Assembly (NCBI GenBank): GCA_020881915.1
Contig: JAJFPB010000005.1
Span: 372,001 to 436,000 of the forward strand
Length of the DNA stretch: 64,000 nt
Source of the DNA: Paramyrothecium sp. XJ0827
Taxonomy: Eukaryota; Ascomycota; Sordariomycetes; Hypocreales; Stachybotryaceae
Direction: 5' to 3'
Part shown: positions 33,315 to 44,236 of the stretch, in pieces
How positions within the stretch are numbered: the stretch's first letter is position 1
How the letters are laid out: each line of letters begins with the position of its first letter
Position numbers and translations under genes: made by a program
The notes under the pieces: generated by a model
Databases searched by the model: none
What the model saw: the letters and a program-made list of their open reading frames with translations, nothing else
Told to the model about the DNA's origin: nothing

Positions 33315-34524
33315 TGTGTTCCTCGATGAAAAGGGGCAATGTTATCAAAGAATCAGCTGTGACTTGCAAAATAATGATACTCAAACGGCAAAGTAAACTC
33401 CTGGTCGTATGCGTGTCTGCCTTGTTTAATACTGCGGAGGCGCCCGCATGGTTACTCCGATGTGGGGGTTCATGTCGCATCCAGGTGTGGGCTTACTCCG
33501 ATTCCGACCTCTCGCTCCGATCTCTCTCCGACGTCCTTGGATAGCCGCTGTGACACCATCACGGGCGAATGGTTTCGGCTCCTCCACCGTCTAGCCGTTA
33601 GAGATCGGCCATGGTGGGGTGTTAGAGAACAGGGTCCGAAAATGGCCAGCATCAATTGGACCTCAGTCATGATGCTGCAGACGGAAGAAGCCCGAGGGTT
33701 GGTATTGAGGTGTTTGACGGCAGCGGTTTACAGAACTGAGCATGCCGGCCTTGGGTCTATAACACTCATATGATCCTCCCAAGTGCGGACTTTACAATCA
33801 GGCTATCAACCACTTGTCGCGCGTTGTTTTCTGCTCCACTGTTGTATGTTGCTATTCTTGTTCAATCGGGAGCAATCGCGAACACAAGCTACCCTAGAGC
33901 GCTCCAAGTGCTTGGTGAGGGTAGTAGGCCGATTTCAACAAGCAATGGCCTCCAAGCTGTCAAAGTCGGGCCATGACGTAGCCAAAATTTGCGCGGGACT
34001 GATCGCTGGGGAATGTAGTCGCCGTCGTGATTGAACCATAGGGTAGGAGAGATGATTGAATGGGGATGCCGTTTTATTTGACAGCTCAATCCAACCGAGT
34101 GTACTCCGTCCACAGGATATAGGCTTATCTGCACACTCGGTCCAATCAAGAAACTGGATTGCCAATGTCGGGCCTAATCGGGCGCCCCGGGCGGCCCGAG
34201 GCCTTTCGTAGCACTGCAATAACGGGCCGCTCGGCTACAAAAGATGCACACCACTGCCCAGCAAGGATAAGCCTCCAACATTGTCTGTGGTGTGATTGCC
34301 GCCGAGTTGATGAATTTGAATTCCAGTGCCGTTTTAGTGACCGTAGGCGCTGGCTCAGCTGCAACAGGCTGAACAAGTCGGCGCTAGGTAGGGCCTTGGG
34401 ACATGTCCGACACCGTGATTCAAATAGAAACGGAGGTGCAGGATTATAAATACTCTTCTTTGAGTAGCCTTGGCCCACACCAGCAGTCTTGAGTCGGTCT
34501 TCTACAAAATCGCCCACTTTGGCC
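33315..34524. promoter_or_regulatory. divergent promoter region (decarboxylase / P450)
   Basis: About 1.2 kb between divergent genes, with no supported frame. A TATAAATA box lies at 34445-34452, about 75 bp before the P450 start codon. Confidence 0.6.
34445..34452 (+). promoter_or_regulatory. probable TATA box of the P450 gene
   Basis: TATAAATA, about 75 bp upstream of the ATG at 34525, in an otherwise GC-balanced region. Assigned by motif and spacing only. Confidence 0.5.
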
Positions 34525-36203
34525 ATGGAGTCCCTCGGTCACCCGAAAACCACGCTGTATGAGTTGTGGGCCCAGTCTTCATGGACAACTCTACTGGCTC
34601 TTGCTTCCATTTTGGTCAGTCACTAAAATCTGGCCCAATCCTCGCTGCTTGTGCTGATGGACGACTTGCCGTAGGTTTTGCTCACGACGACAACTACCGT
34701 CATCTATCGAATCTGGTTCCATCCTCTTGCCAAGGTTCCAGGCCCTAAGACGTTGGCTTCTACGGGCTTCATTGCGCTATGGAGAACCCACATTTCGGGC
34801 AATTTTGTGTGGGAAGTAGCGCAACTGCATCGCCGTTACGGACCCATGGTTCGTGTTGGGCCAAACCACCTGGCTTTGGATGGAAGCATCGGCTGGCCCC
34901 AGGTCTACGCCCACAGGACTGATCGTCCGGAGCCCCAGAAAGTCAAGGGTTTCTTCCACCCAGGGGATCATGTTGGCCTCATTGCCACAGATCGCGAAAA
35001 CCACCGCCGACAGAGGCGCATTCTCGCGCATGCCTTCAGCGATACAGCTCTGGTTGAGCAACAACCTATCATCCTTCAGTACATCGATACTTTCATGGAC
35101 AGACTGTCAGTGTACGCTAAAGAAGGCAAGGCGGTCAACATCGTTGACTTGCTGAACTTCCTCACCTTTGACATCATTGGGGATCTCACTTTCGGTGAAT
35201 CTTTTGGAGGATTACAGAGCAATGACTATCACCCCTGGGTGCGCTTCATTCTCGAGGGAGTGCAAAATGTGGGCGCCATACGCCTTGCCGTTTTTTACCC
35301 CATCCTCTTGCCATTCCTTCCGTTCATCTTCGGTAAGAAATTTATGGAGTCTGCCGTGGCCAGCGACAAGCTTTCCGAATCCAAAGCTGCAGCACGGATT
35401 AAGCGAGGAGAAGTGGAAGGTCGCCATGATTTCATGACCTACATGACCAAAAAAGACGAGAATGGCGTTCAGGGTATCACTTATCACGAACAGATCATTA
35501 ATTCGCCATTATTGATTGGGGCTGGAAGTGAAACCACCGCTACTGCCTTGTCTGGCCTCTTCTTCTACATGGGCCACGAACCCAAGCTACTCAAGAAGCT
35601 GACCGAAGAGATTCGCGGTTCCTTTAAAAACGAATCCGAGATTGACCTGAGAAGCACGGCCAAGCTCGTTTTTCTGCATGCTTGCATCGAAGAGACACTC
35701 CGGATATATCCCCCTGCTGCAGAGACTTCGCCAAGAGTTTCACCAGGGATTGAAATTGAGAATACCTATGTCCCCAAGGGTGTAAGTACAGCAAGTCTTT
35801 ATCTAGTCTGTGAGACTTTGTATCCAGTTGACGCTAATAACTATCACAGACCTTGCTATCCGTCCATCAGTGGGCAACCCATCGAAACCCGAAAAACTTT
35901 GCCCACCCAGACTCTTTCCGCCCTGAAAGGTGGCTTCCTGAGACGCATGAGCTTTATGACGAGGTGTTTGCTAAAGATAATCGGGCGGTTTTTAAACCAT
36001 TCAGTCATGGCCCGAGAAATTGTATCGGGAAAACTCTCGCGTACGCTGAGATGCGAACCATCCTGTGCCGAATTCTCTTCCGTTTTGACGTTGAAATTGT
36101 CGAGGGCCAGGAGGATTGGCATGAGAAACAACTCTCGTTCATTGTATGGGTGAAGGGCCCCTTATACATCCGCCTGACGTATCCGAAACAATCCACTGCT
36201 TGA
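34525..36203 (+). CDS. cytochrome P450 monooxygenase
   Basis: Three exons (34525-34614, 34675-35781, 35850-36203) encode 516 residues. The first intron splits the N-terminal membrane anchor (LLALASIL, then VLLTTTTTVIYRIWF), which is followed by the proline hinge HPLAKVPGPK. Diagnostic motifs: the I-helix oxygen-binding segment LLIGAGSETTATAL, the K-helix ExxR in EETLRIYPP, the PERW segment FRPERWLPE and the haem loop FSHGPRNCIGKTLAYAE with Cys457 as the thiolate ligand. It is a microsomal class II enzyme of the kind common in fungal secondary metabolism (general resemblance to trichothecene C-15 hydroxylase-like families; no specific assignment). It diverges from the decarboxylase, so it could oxidise the product of the aminotransferase/decarboxylase pair, or be unrelated. 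No lesions seen. Confidence 0.92.
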
Positions 36204-36501
36204 GGCAGGACCAAAAGCTGATATTACCAGGCGTATATTATTCCTTTTAATACATAATTTCATGATACCGTTTGTCATTAAATAAGGCTTTGGAGTTGGG
36301 GTATGCAAAGTAGAGCGATGCTAGACTTTACAGATGCCTAGTTTAACTTGCTGAGTTTGATGTTCTATTCGCTTCGGATTGGGTGATTTATTAAATTCAC
36401 TCGGAGTCAAAATATCAAGTAAGGATAGAGCTAAAGTAGAAGGATTCAGTGAGGAGTTCGACTACCCGGATCTTCAATAAAGTGATAAATCGCAATTTCT
36501 T

Positions 36502-39500
36502 TTAATCCGTATTTTCCACGTCAATACCATATCTTCCTCCCCACCACTTCAGACTATAACGTCTCCCATCAAACATTTCCATAGAACAAGGCTTTTGATT
36601 GCCATTTGAGTCGACACCTGTGGCGGCTGGTTGTTGCGTTACTAAATCACCCCCAGCGAGCAGCATGGCAGTTCCGAGAATTGAGCAAGGATTGTAAGGC
36701 AGCACCTTGTCCGACGGGAGCAGAAGCTTAGTGGTCAAGGCGCATACAATCAAGATACCCAATAGTACCTGCAGCGCAAGCTTAGTTTCGTGCTTTTGTT
36801 GTAGTCTTTGTATACCGGAAGTTATCATGGTGCCTTCGTATGATTGAAAAGCAGAGCTGTTGGTGTTTTCATTCGAATTGGTGCGAGCACTCAGGGAGAT
36901 AGCTTGAGCCATGTATCTGCCATAGACGCTGTTTGCTGCCGAAATAAGGTTCGCGATGTTTTCCTGGCCCGCAAGCTCATTTATTGGCCTGCTATTCTTG
37001 CCGTGAAGTAGGGTATTAACAAAACCGTCCACAGTGCTATTCGAAGTCGAAAATCCAGAGATACTCTCGAGATACATTGGTCGCAAGTCAAACTCAAACT
37101 TCGCACTCCCGTTTTTATGCCTAAGTAGGCTAGTTGAGGATTCATCTATTATAGGGGGTTTGCTTCGGTCTAAGTCGAGACCAGGAAGTGTAAAAGTGGC
37201 ATTTGCTTCTACCAATTCGATATTCTGGTAACATACAATTGTTCCGAAGTTCGGCTCGATTGCATAGTTAGTTTGATTACCATATACCACTGTGTCGGCT
37301 AGTCGGGCAGAACCTAGGGTCACTATGAATGTGGGACATCCTTGCATCCATTCAAATGGTGAATAACGATTCCAGTACATTCTATGAGACCAGCCGAAGT
37401 ATGCAAAGGTCCCATTGTTGGAGAGGGGATTGGTGGTATAAGATACTTCGTACGCATCCACATCAGGCGGCGAAGTGTCACACCATTCTAGCGGTTCCAA
37501 ACTTATGTCGATACTAAGTCTATAGGAGCTGTCAGAAGGTGACGTGCGGTCCCGATCTAGCACGGCTATCTTAACATCACCATCCGAGAGTGCAGAGCAG
37601 TCAAGCTTTGGTCGTACTGCAGGGATCCTGGCGTTGAAGAGCGCGGTGCCGGTTGCGTTGGACATGTTGAGGTGATTGAATGCTAGGCGGTCATAGGTTG
37701 ACTTGGTGTAGTCCAAGCCTATATGTTCGATTAAGAAGCTCGCGATCCCGGCCTGCTGGTCGTCGTCTGGTGGCCGTGTATCAACAAGTTTGAAGGCATC
37801 CATCTGATGGACAGTGATATTTTGATTTTGATAAATGTCGAGAGTGACGTAGAGGCCTGATACTATAATAGTTAGGAAACCGCTCATAAAGCTACCGAGT
37901 AGGGCTAGCGCCACAGTCAGACGTCGAGTCTTGACGCAAGAATAAAGCGCACAAGGGAGTAATTTCCCCACAATGCTAAGGTGTATTGATCTAGAAGCTC
38001 TAGCTTGACCACGCCAGAGTGTGGTAAATGGCGCAAAAATAGCAGCATTTAATGCAAGGCTAGAGTAAATAACGGCGATGCTGAAGGCGACGACAGCGGG
38101 GATCAAAGTCTCGAAAGGGATGGTATTCTGATGGAGGTCGATGATTCCGGCATTTTTATCTGACAAGCGTTGGATAACCTCAAGAGCTATGATAGTTGCA
38201 ATAGGTAAGCCAGCAGCAAGGGCTAGAAACCGATAGGTCCCTGCAAGTGGATGCCACCATGACTCTAAATGCGCATTTTCATCCAGATGATGGTATACGG
38301 TCTGACCATGCTGTAAGATCGGTTTGATAGATAGTCCTTTCCTGGTTTCCGGAAGTGTTACACTTTGAAATTGAAACTGTCTTAAATGCTTGTGTATGTC
38401 GCTGAGTCGTAGGTGCCCTATCTCCGTAATCATCTTGTTTAAGGAAGGACTAGACGCAAGTATGACTGCTACCGAAGCTATCGGCTCCGGGCTATTAGGT
38501 GTAGCTGAATAGCATCGAACAAAGACCATGATGATTGAAATGACAAGTAATATGCCAAAGCAGGTGCATATCAAGGTCATCGGAAGAACCTCAATCTTGA
38601 GCCTAGTTTCGGTGAAGGATAAAGTGCCGGTGAGATTACTACCCTTCGGTTGAAGTGCAATTTCATAGAGGAATTGAGTGGCCACGCCTTTGAACACATC
38701 TGCGCTCATTTTGACTAGTAGTTCCGCATCCAAAAATGGCTTCAGCGTTGAGTTGCCGTTTCTCATAGACATAAGTTTGAAGAAATTGTCTTTATGTGTT
38801 CGGAACGACGGTTCAGCCGAGGGATTGACCGGTATGGCAGCGCTAGACCCGAAAATACCTTGGTCGAATAATGACCACATGTCAATAGCAAGTGCACCAT
38901 TAGGGAATCCATCCAATTGTTTTCTTGTTTGATTTGACACCACAGGGAGGATCGTCCGCGGGAGTTTATTATCGGAGCTTGCTTTTTGAACCTCGAATAG
39001 ATCGATGTAATATGACGGCCTGCATACTGCCGCTGATATTGCAGTGATGTCTACAGATTCTGAATCGATTTGCGTATTGTTCCGCAGAGAAAATCCCAGC
39101 TCTGTCAATGCTAAAAAGATGCGTTGGTCTGCTGATGTGTCGTCGCTCGGACGGCGCTTCGGGCTGTGGACGGTGCCCGTATTGCACGGGTACCATTGAA
39201 AATGGGGCTGATACTTCCACGTGTAATCCGGTGCCTGATGACCGTCTGCAGTGGCGATCGTTGCTATCTGTACGCCCTTGATGCTACAATCAGGTAAATC
39301 AACATCCGTTGAAAGGTAAGATCCTTCCACATCCACCATCGTCCCGTCGTCTAAAACGAGTGAGGCTCTTAATTTGTCGTGGTCAAAGACATTTGTCCAA
39401 TTCGTGATTCTCAGAATATCGCAATCATATTCGACCTTCAGTCCTTCTGTAACCGTGGTATAGTTGAGTATTTCGGATGGAAAGTCTGGGACCTTTATAC

Positions 39501-40665
39501 CCGGCACAAGAGCATCGTCTGACGTGCCAGGAGGGTATGGGAGTCCATGTAAATGAATCCCGTAATACACTTCGGCTGCTATTGATCTGGCTTCCCACAC
39601 ATTTTCCTTTTTGAAGAGGCGAAACTCAGATTCTACTGTAAAGTCTGTTCGTTGCTGCGATACCTTGGCAGATTCAAGGCTAAATAAACCAGTGGAAAAG
39701 ATAGTCTGGGGTTTAATCAGTCCCTGCAAGAGCAAAAATACACGGCTTTTTAATAAACATACGCAGATGGCAATCAGGAATTGGCCAGTTATTGACAGTG
39801 CCACAGGCCAATGCTGATTTTTCAGAGCAAGGAGTAACGTTATCGGCATTGGCGGGGAGATATAGTCCAACATCAGAGTTTTATCAACTGTGGCTGGGCC
39901 GTTCCGAAGTTCTTTCCATGGCATCAGGACTTTGTTCATATGAGCTACTCGCCCCCAGAGAGCATTGACAATGATTAGCACTGATAAATATTAGTAAAGC
40001 TCCAAGGCAAAAAGCAACGGAGAATGGGGGTGTATCTTACAAGCTGTTGGAGTATATTTCCATGCATAGTAATTCTTCTGGTTTTGTTTGCTGAGGCCAT
40101 TGTATTTCTCAGAGAAATGATAGAGGAGGACCGTAGTGAGAAGCATTAAGGTGAAAGTGATAGCAAATGTTGTAAGAACACTTTTCCTTAACCATGAAGG
40201 GGTCCAAAGGTCTTGCATCTGGCTCCTAGACCAAGTACAACTTGAGTTGCTAGACACGCTGTCCACGTTGACGAGGCTGATTCTGTCATAGCTTTGTTTC
40301 TGAACGCTGGGCATGGAATTTGTGCTTGTATCGCTGATGGACGATTCATTCTCGCTCAGAACTTGTGATGATACCACTCCCGGCTTTTTGAGAGGTTCGA
40401 TGTCACCAGCGCTTGAACATTCACCGAACGAGGAATGTGTGACGCCTGGAAGGAAAACAGACTTCCTTTCCCAAATAGATCGATGCCCCTCGTGGTGCTC
40501 ACCTTGGGCGGCTATAATGCGTTAGTTCTTATAATCACTGCGGTCAATAAGATAGATCAGACCTCGGTGTTCAGAAAGCGAGTCGAGCTGCTGATGGCTC
40601 TTGCCGAGGGAGCTAGACGACATCCTAGCGGCGGAGGACACGGACTCTATTCCAGATTCACCCAT
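36502..40665 (-). CDS. large DUF3433 multi-pass membrane protein
   Basis: Three exons (40665-40563, 40511-40041, 39980-36502) splice with matching phases to 1350 residues. After a Ser-rich cytoplasmic leader there is a first membrane helix (VLTTFAITFTLMLLTTVLLYHF). DUF3433 landmarks follow: YAWKYTPTALL, LWGRVAHMNKVLMPWKELRN and LDYISPPMPITLLLALKN, the last conserved in both halves of such proteins. Further membrane segments lie near residues 660-720 and 810-870 and close to the C-terminus (LLGILIVCALTTKLLL), separated by long, N-glycosylation-rich probable extracellular loops. The repeated layout (two similar halves, each with a helix cluster and a large loop) fits the family. Function of DUF3433 proteins is unknown; a surface or vacuolar role is only a guess. 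Exon 1 start is the Met of MGESGIESV; an upstream Met at 40818 is possible. Confidence 0.85.
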
Positions 40666-41756
40666 GATGATAGAGCTTGATGATGATGGCTGTTTTTTGA
40701 GCGCTATAATGACACCTGAAAGCGAGAGACCACGTATGGTAATTGATGTGGGTATAAATATCTGCATGCATGGGGCTCGGTCGCTTTCTTGGCTCAGGAT
40801 TTGGTGGCGTCTTGTCACCTCACCTAAGGTATTGGGACCCTAGGTTGTGCTGGGATGTGCTGCGGGTGTCTATTTTAGTCATTCATGTCGTATGAATGCC
40901 ACAGTTTGATTGAGAGTATCCATTTTATAGTGGCATCTTGGGGCTGGGGTGACCAATGGCGTCAAGTCCAATATCTGTGGAGTTATCAGATAGGTGCAAT
41001 CCGGGCGACTTCCCAGCCCCCAAGGCACTCCAATGGAGTCCCATCTGAGCCCCCTGCACTGTTTTTTGTGTCTGCCTAGTGCTCGCTCATTGCATGCAGC
41101 CTGCATATTAATGTTGAAATGGTTAGTGCTTTTCTGTCAATTGCTTGCAGGGCAGAGTTTATGAATGAAAATAAGTCAAATCTATTGGGAAAAGCCTGAG
41201 ATTATGAGCCGCTCTATATCGTTATTCTCATGTGGCTATACCAACCGAATGGCTCGAGCCGCCGGGAGAGGGCAGGGCAGCAAGCTCAGCCACCCGCCCC
41301 CCGAACCGAGCAAGACGTTCACCCTGCACCGGTGGATGATTCTGTCAAGGGGAAGAGCAAGAAGACGGAAAATTGAGTCTTCGCTCTCTCATACACGTCA
41401 CCTTCATCACTAGGAACTTCGATACAAATGCGTTATTCAGATCGAGCATACTAGTTCTTCACCATAGATTCCCATAGCCTTACTACATCGCACAAGCCAA
41501 ATCCATGCGCCAAAGGCGTCCAGTGCGCTCACGCAACCAGGCAACACGTTTGATGCATCCATTGTGGATTGATGTATCGAACAGAGTGCTTTACTCCTTC
41601 CGTGGCGACTTCTGGAGTCAGTGTCTATTCTAGGCGCTTCCGCCGAACTTCTGCCATCTTCCAGAGTAGCGGAAGGCGATTCCACAAGCCATAAGCGCCA
41701 GAACACGATGGTGTTCTCTTCCTAACTACAGCCATGGTGGACGTTGAAACGGGAAG
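40666..41756. other. intergenic, no gene seen
   Basis: About 1.1 kb upstream of the DUF3433 gene. A few short frames, none supported. Confidence 0.5.
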
Positions 41757-42098
41757 ATGCCGTGTACGCCAAGTATAAGTGGGGATAAAGGTGCGAAAAA
41801 TATTGCCGTACAGCCGCCTGGGGTAGACTTATTCCAATTGCACCGACTCAAGTCGAAATCCTCGGGAAGCTACAGAAACGCGAATCTCAATGAGTTGAAA
41901 AGGGTGGCGGCAAAATATGATCCAGGTCGAGTCTTTCAAACTCTGTGTTTGGGAGTAAATTTTCGTCTGTTGCTGTTTAATCCCACCTTGGATTGTTGCT
42001 CGGGTTGTTGTACTGCAAGGGATGTCATTTCATGGGTTTGTCTGCGCTGGAAAAGACTAGAATGGCCAACATACTCAGAATTGCTTTGCGTCTCGTAA
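41757..42098 (+). pseudogene. relic of a berberine-bridge-type FAD oxidase C-terminus
   Basis: Positions 41877-41966 read NLNELKRVAAKYDPGRVFQ followed by TLCLGVNFRL. This matches the C-terminal BBE signature of FAD-linked oxidases (leucine-rich helix, then KYDPxxVFQ, then a glycine-containing end segment). I could not find the rest of the enzyme upstream: no FAD-binding domain (R-x-x-G-H or G-G-x-x-G type) occurs in the preceding 1 kb on this strand. The frame also runs on past the usual C-terminus. I read it as a truncated fragment left by deletion. Chance similarity is possible because the match is only about 30 residues. Confidence 0.4.
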
Positions 42099-42754
42099 TA
42101 TGAAGTGGGTCAGTAGCATTTCAGTTTCCAGGATGCTTGGAATAGGGGATGGATTGCACTAATCATTGACCTGACAACCCCAAGAACGAACTCATCGTGG
42201 TTTGCTATTGAAGTGACACTTTAACTGATAAGGGTACTTCCAGTCAGGGAAAGCTTGAATTTCCCGATTCCAAAGCAAATGTTACTCAGAAAAGATTTCA
42301 AGGTCCTCGAAGCAGGCTAAGAGATTGCTTACTTAGGAGTGGCAGATGAGGAACGGAGTAAAGTTCACAAAACTTTCCTTGCAACGACTCATCCTTCATA
42401 TTGGTTCCCTCGATTGCTTGCTTCGACACTGAGGTTGCCTGGGTACTGTGTACATGTTTTCCCTGGTTGGGTTGGCATATCATTTACAGGATCTTGTAAG
42501 GACCCTCCAAGCACAGCAGGCTTGTCAATAGTATCGATAAAGTTTACTGATAAGGGGCATCGAATCAACGAACAGGCGATATTAGACTCAGAAAAGATAA
42601 GTGCGGTAGCGCCGTTGGGGAATGACGCCAACTTTCGTTCAACAAAACCTTGACTTTCCAACCTTCTGGCTGGTATCTCATTCTTGTATATTTACTACCG
42701 CCCGGCTGATTCGTCGAGAATAATCAGCTTGTTGCTACATTGTTGCAAAGCGCA
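42099..42754. other. intergenic, no gene seen
   Basis: Nothing recognised between the oxidase relic and the next small gene. Confidence 0.5.
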
Positions 42755-43342
42755 ATGTCTGAATTGCGGCTAGACAGCGAAGGATCAGCTGGCAACAGCG
42801 CCAGCCAGTTGCTTCGAGCTATTGGAGGGTGGGCTCGACCCAGCGGTCGCGGCTTGCACATGTTTCGATCAATGATAGTCGCGTCCACAAGTGCTGCCTT
42901 GGTCGGTCTCGGGGCAGCATGCGCAGCCGGAGTCCTTGGCGGCGGTGGAACTTTGGGCTTTCTCATTGGGTCATGTCTCGGCTTCGTGGGCGGCAATATC
43001 TATTACTATCGAACAGCTATGATGCAGGCCCTGCAAGCTCTGGAGGACCAGCCACGGTTACTGCAAATGCATCTCGTATGGAATTTCCCTCATATGGGAT
43101 TCCAGCGCCTGTCTAGGCAACAACCCACCCGTGGGTATTGGCAGAGCGGAGGCGCCACCCGCCATAGCGTGCTTGTCGCGGCGTTCCAAAGTGCATCGTC
43201 GGATCTTGAGCAGATATACGAACGGAGGACACAATTGTTGGTCGATAGGGCTATCGAGTATGAGCTTGAATCTGCGCTTCAACTTCAAGCAAAAAGCACC
43301 GAAGAGCAGTCGCAAGGATGGCCGCAGGTGGAGGGCAAGTAG
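42755..43342 (+). CDS. small protein with glycine-zipper membrane segments
   Basis: An intronless 195-residue frame; an upstream Met at 42740 would add five residues. The N-terminal 40 residues are polar. Residues about 40-80 form two short hydrophobic stretches dense in small residues (TSAALVGLGAACAAGVLGGG and GFLIGSCLGFVGGNIYYY) with G-x3-G spacing, as in tightly packing or oligomerising helices. The C-terminal half is amphipathic and ends in a probable coiled-coil (YERRTQLLVDRAIEYELESA). No enzyme motif is present. I do not recognise the family. It lies 0.9 kb upstream of, and on the same strand as, the HET-domain gene. A membrane-active partner for the cell-death-type genes that follow is an attractive but unsupported idea. 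Confidence 0.55.
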   Translation: MSELRLDSEGSAGNSASQLLRAIGGWARPSGRGLHMFRSMIVASTSAALVGLGAACAAGVLGGGGTLGFLIGSCLGFVGGNIYYYRTAMMQALQALEDQPRLLQMHLVWNFPHMGFQRLSRQQPTRGYWQSGGATRHSVLVAAFQSASSDLEQIYERRTQLLVDRAIEYELESALQLQAKSTEEQSQGWPQVEGK

Positions 43343-44236
43343 TAACGTCATTACATACCAATTCGAAGAGTTGCCGAGGCAGTCCATCGTTTAAGACATA
43401 TTGGTCTGTGTTTATCACTGCCGCCACTTTGAGCAGCGGCTGTGTGGCGAATCTTGGCAGGAGCCCAAAACGTATCAACATGGTCATCCTGCATGAGGCC
43501 TTTCAAACGAGCCCACCTCCTCGATTGAAACGGCTACAAATGGGAGCATCAGCAGCAAAAGTATTTGAGACGACAAACAACGTAACGGTCCTTCACTTGA
43601 CTGTTGAATCAAGGTGGTAGTATAAATGGTCTCAAGAGCTTGATGAATCTACGTATCAATGTTTAAGCAACGGTGGCAAAACTATGGACCTTGGACGTCA
43701 GAATCCAACATTGAGGTGTTGAGTGGTAATCCAGATTGAATTGAGAGGCCGTGATTAATGCAAGGACCCATGCTCTATCCGTTTTATATATTCACTAGAC
43801 TCCGGCCGCGGTCCGCCGGGTCCAAGGGAAGGCGAGTTGGCTAAGATGAAATTATTGCGCGTGCAACTGGCAAGGCTTTCATAAACTCAAATCATCTACG
43901 GGATAGTCAATCGTACCTAAATCTGCCTGTTTGATCCATTTCTGGCCTTTGATTGTTGGACTGGTTGATGGCCGTGAGTGTACATGCCCTGGGCACTAGC
44001 TGCACAGTACTGACCACCAGACGCCACGGTAGTAGACAGGAGAAGTTGACGAGTGTCTTAGATACCCCGCGCGTGATATCCTGCGGCGAGACATTGGCCA
44101 AGGTATCGCCCTCTTCAATTGCCGTGACTGCTCCCTTGAATGTAGCGACCCCTCCTTCGTCTTCCATCACCAACTTATAAGCATGCCATCCTTTCACTAT
44201 TCTCATTGCGCGATGAAGTAGTAGCCAATATCCAAC
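43343..44236. other. intergenic; possible short frame on the minus strand
   Basis: Upstream of the HET gene. A 99-codon minus-strand frame at 43907-44206 (starting MRIVKGWHAYKLV) has protein-like composition in its first half (GDTLANVSPQDITRGVSKTL) but no partner exon or known motif, so I do not call it a gene. Confidence 0.4.

Noticed and set aside
43907..44206. A 99-codon minus-strand frame upstream of the HET gene
   Set aside because: It has protein-like composition in part but no start context, partner exon or family match, and it lies where the HET promoter is expected.
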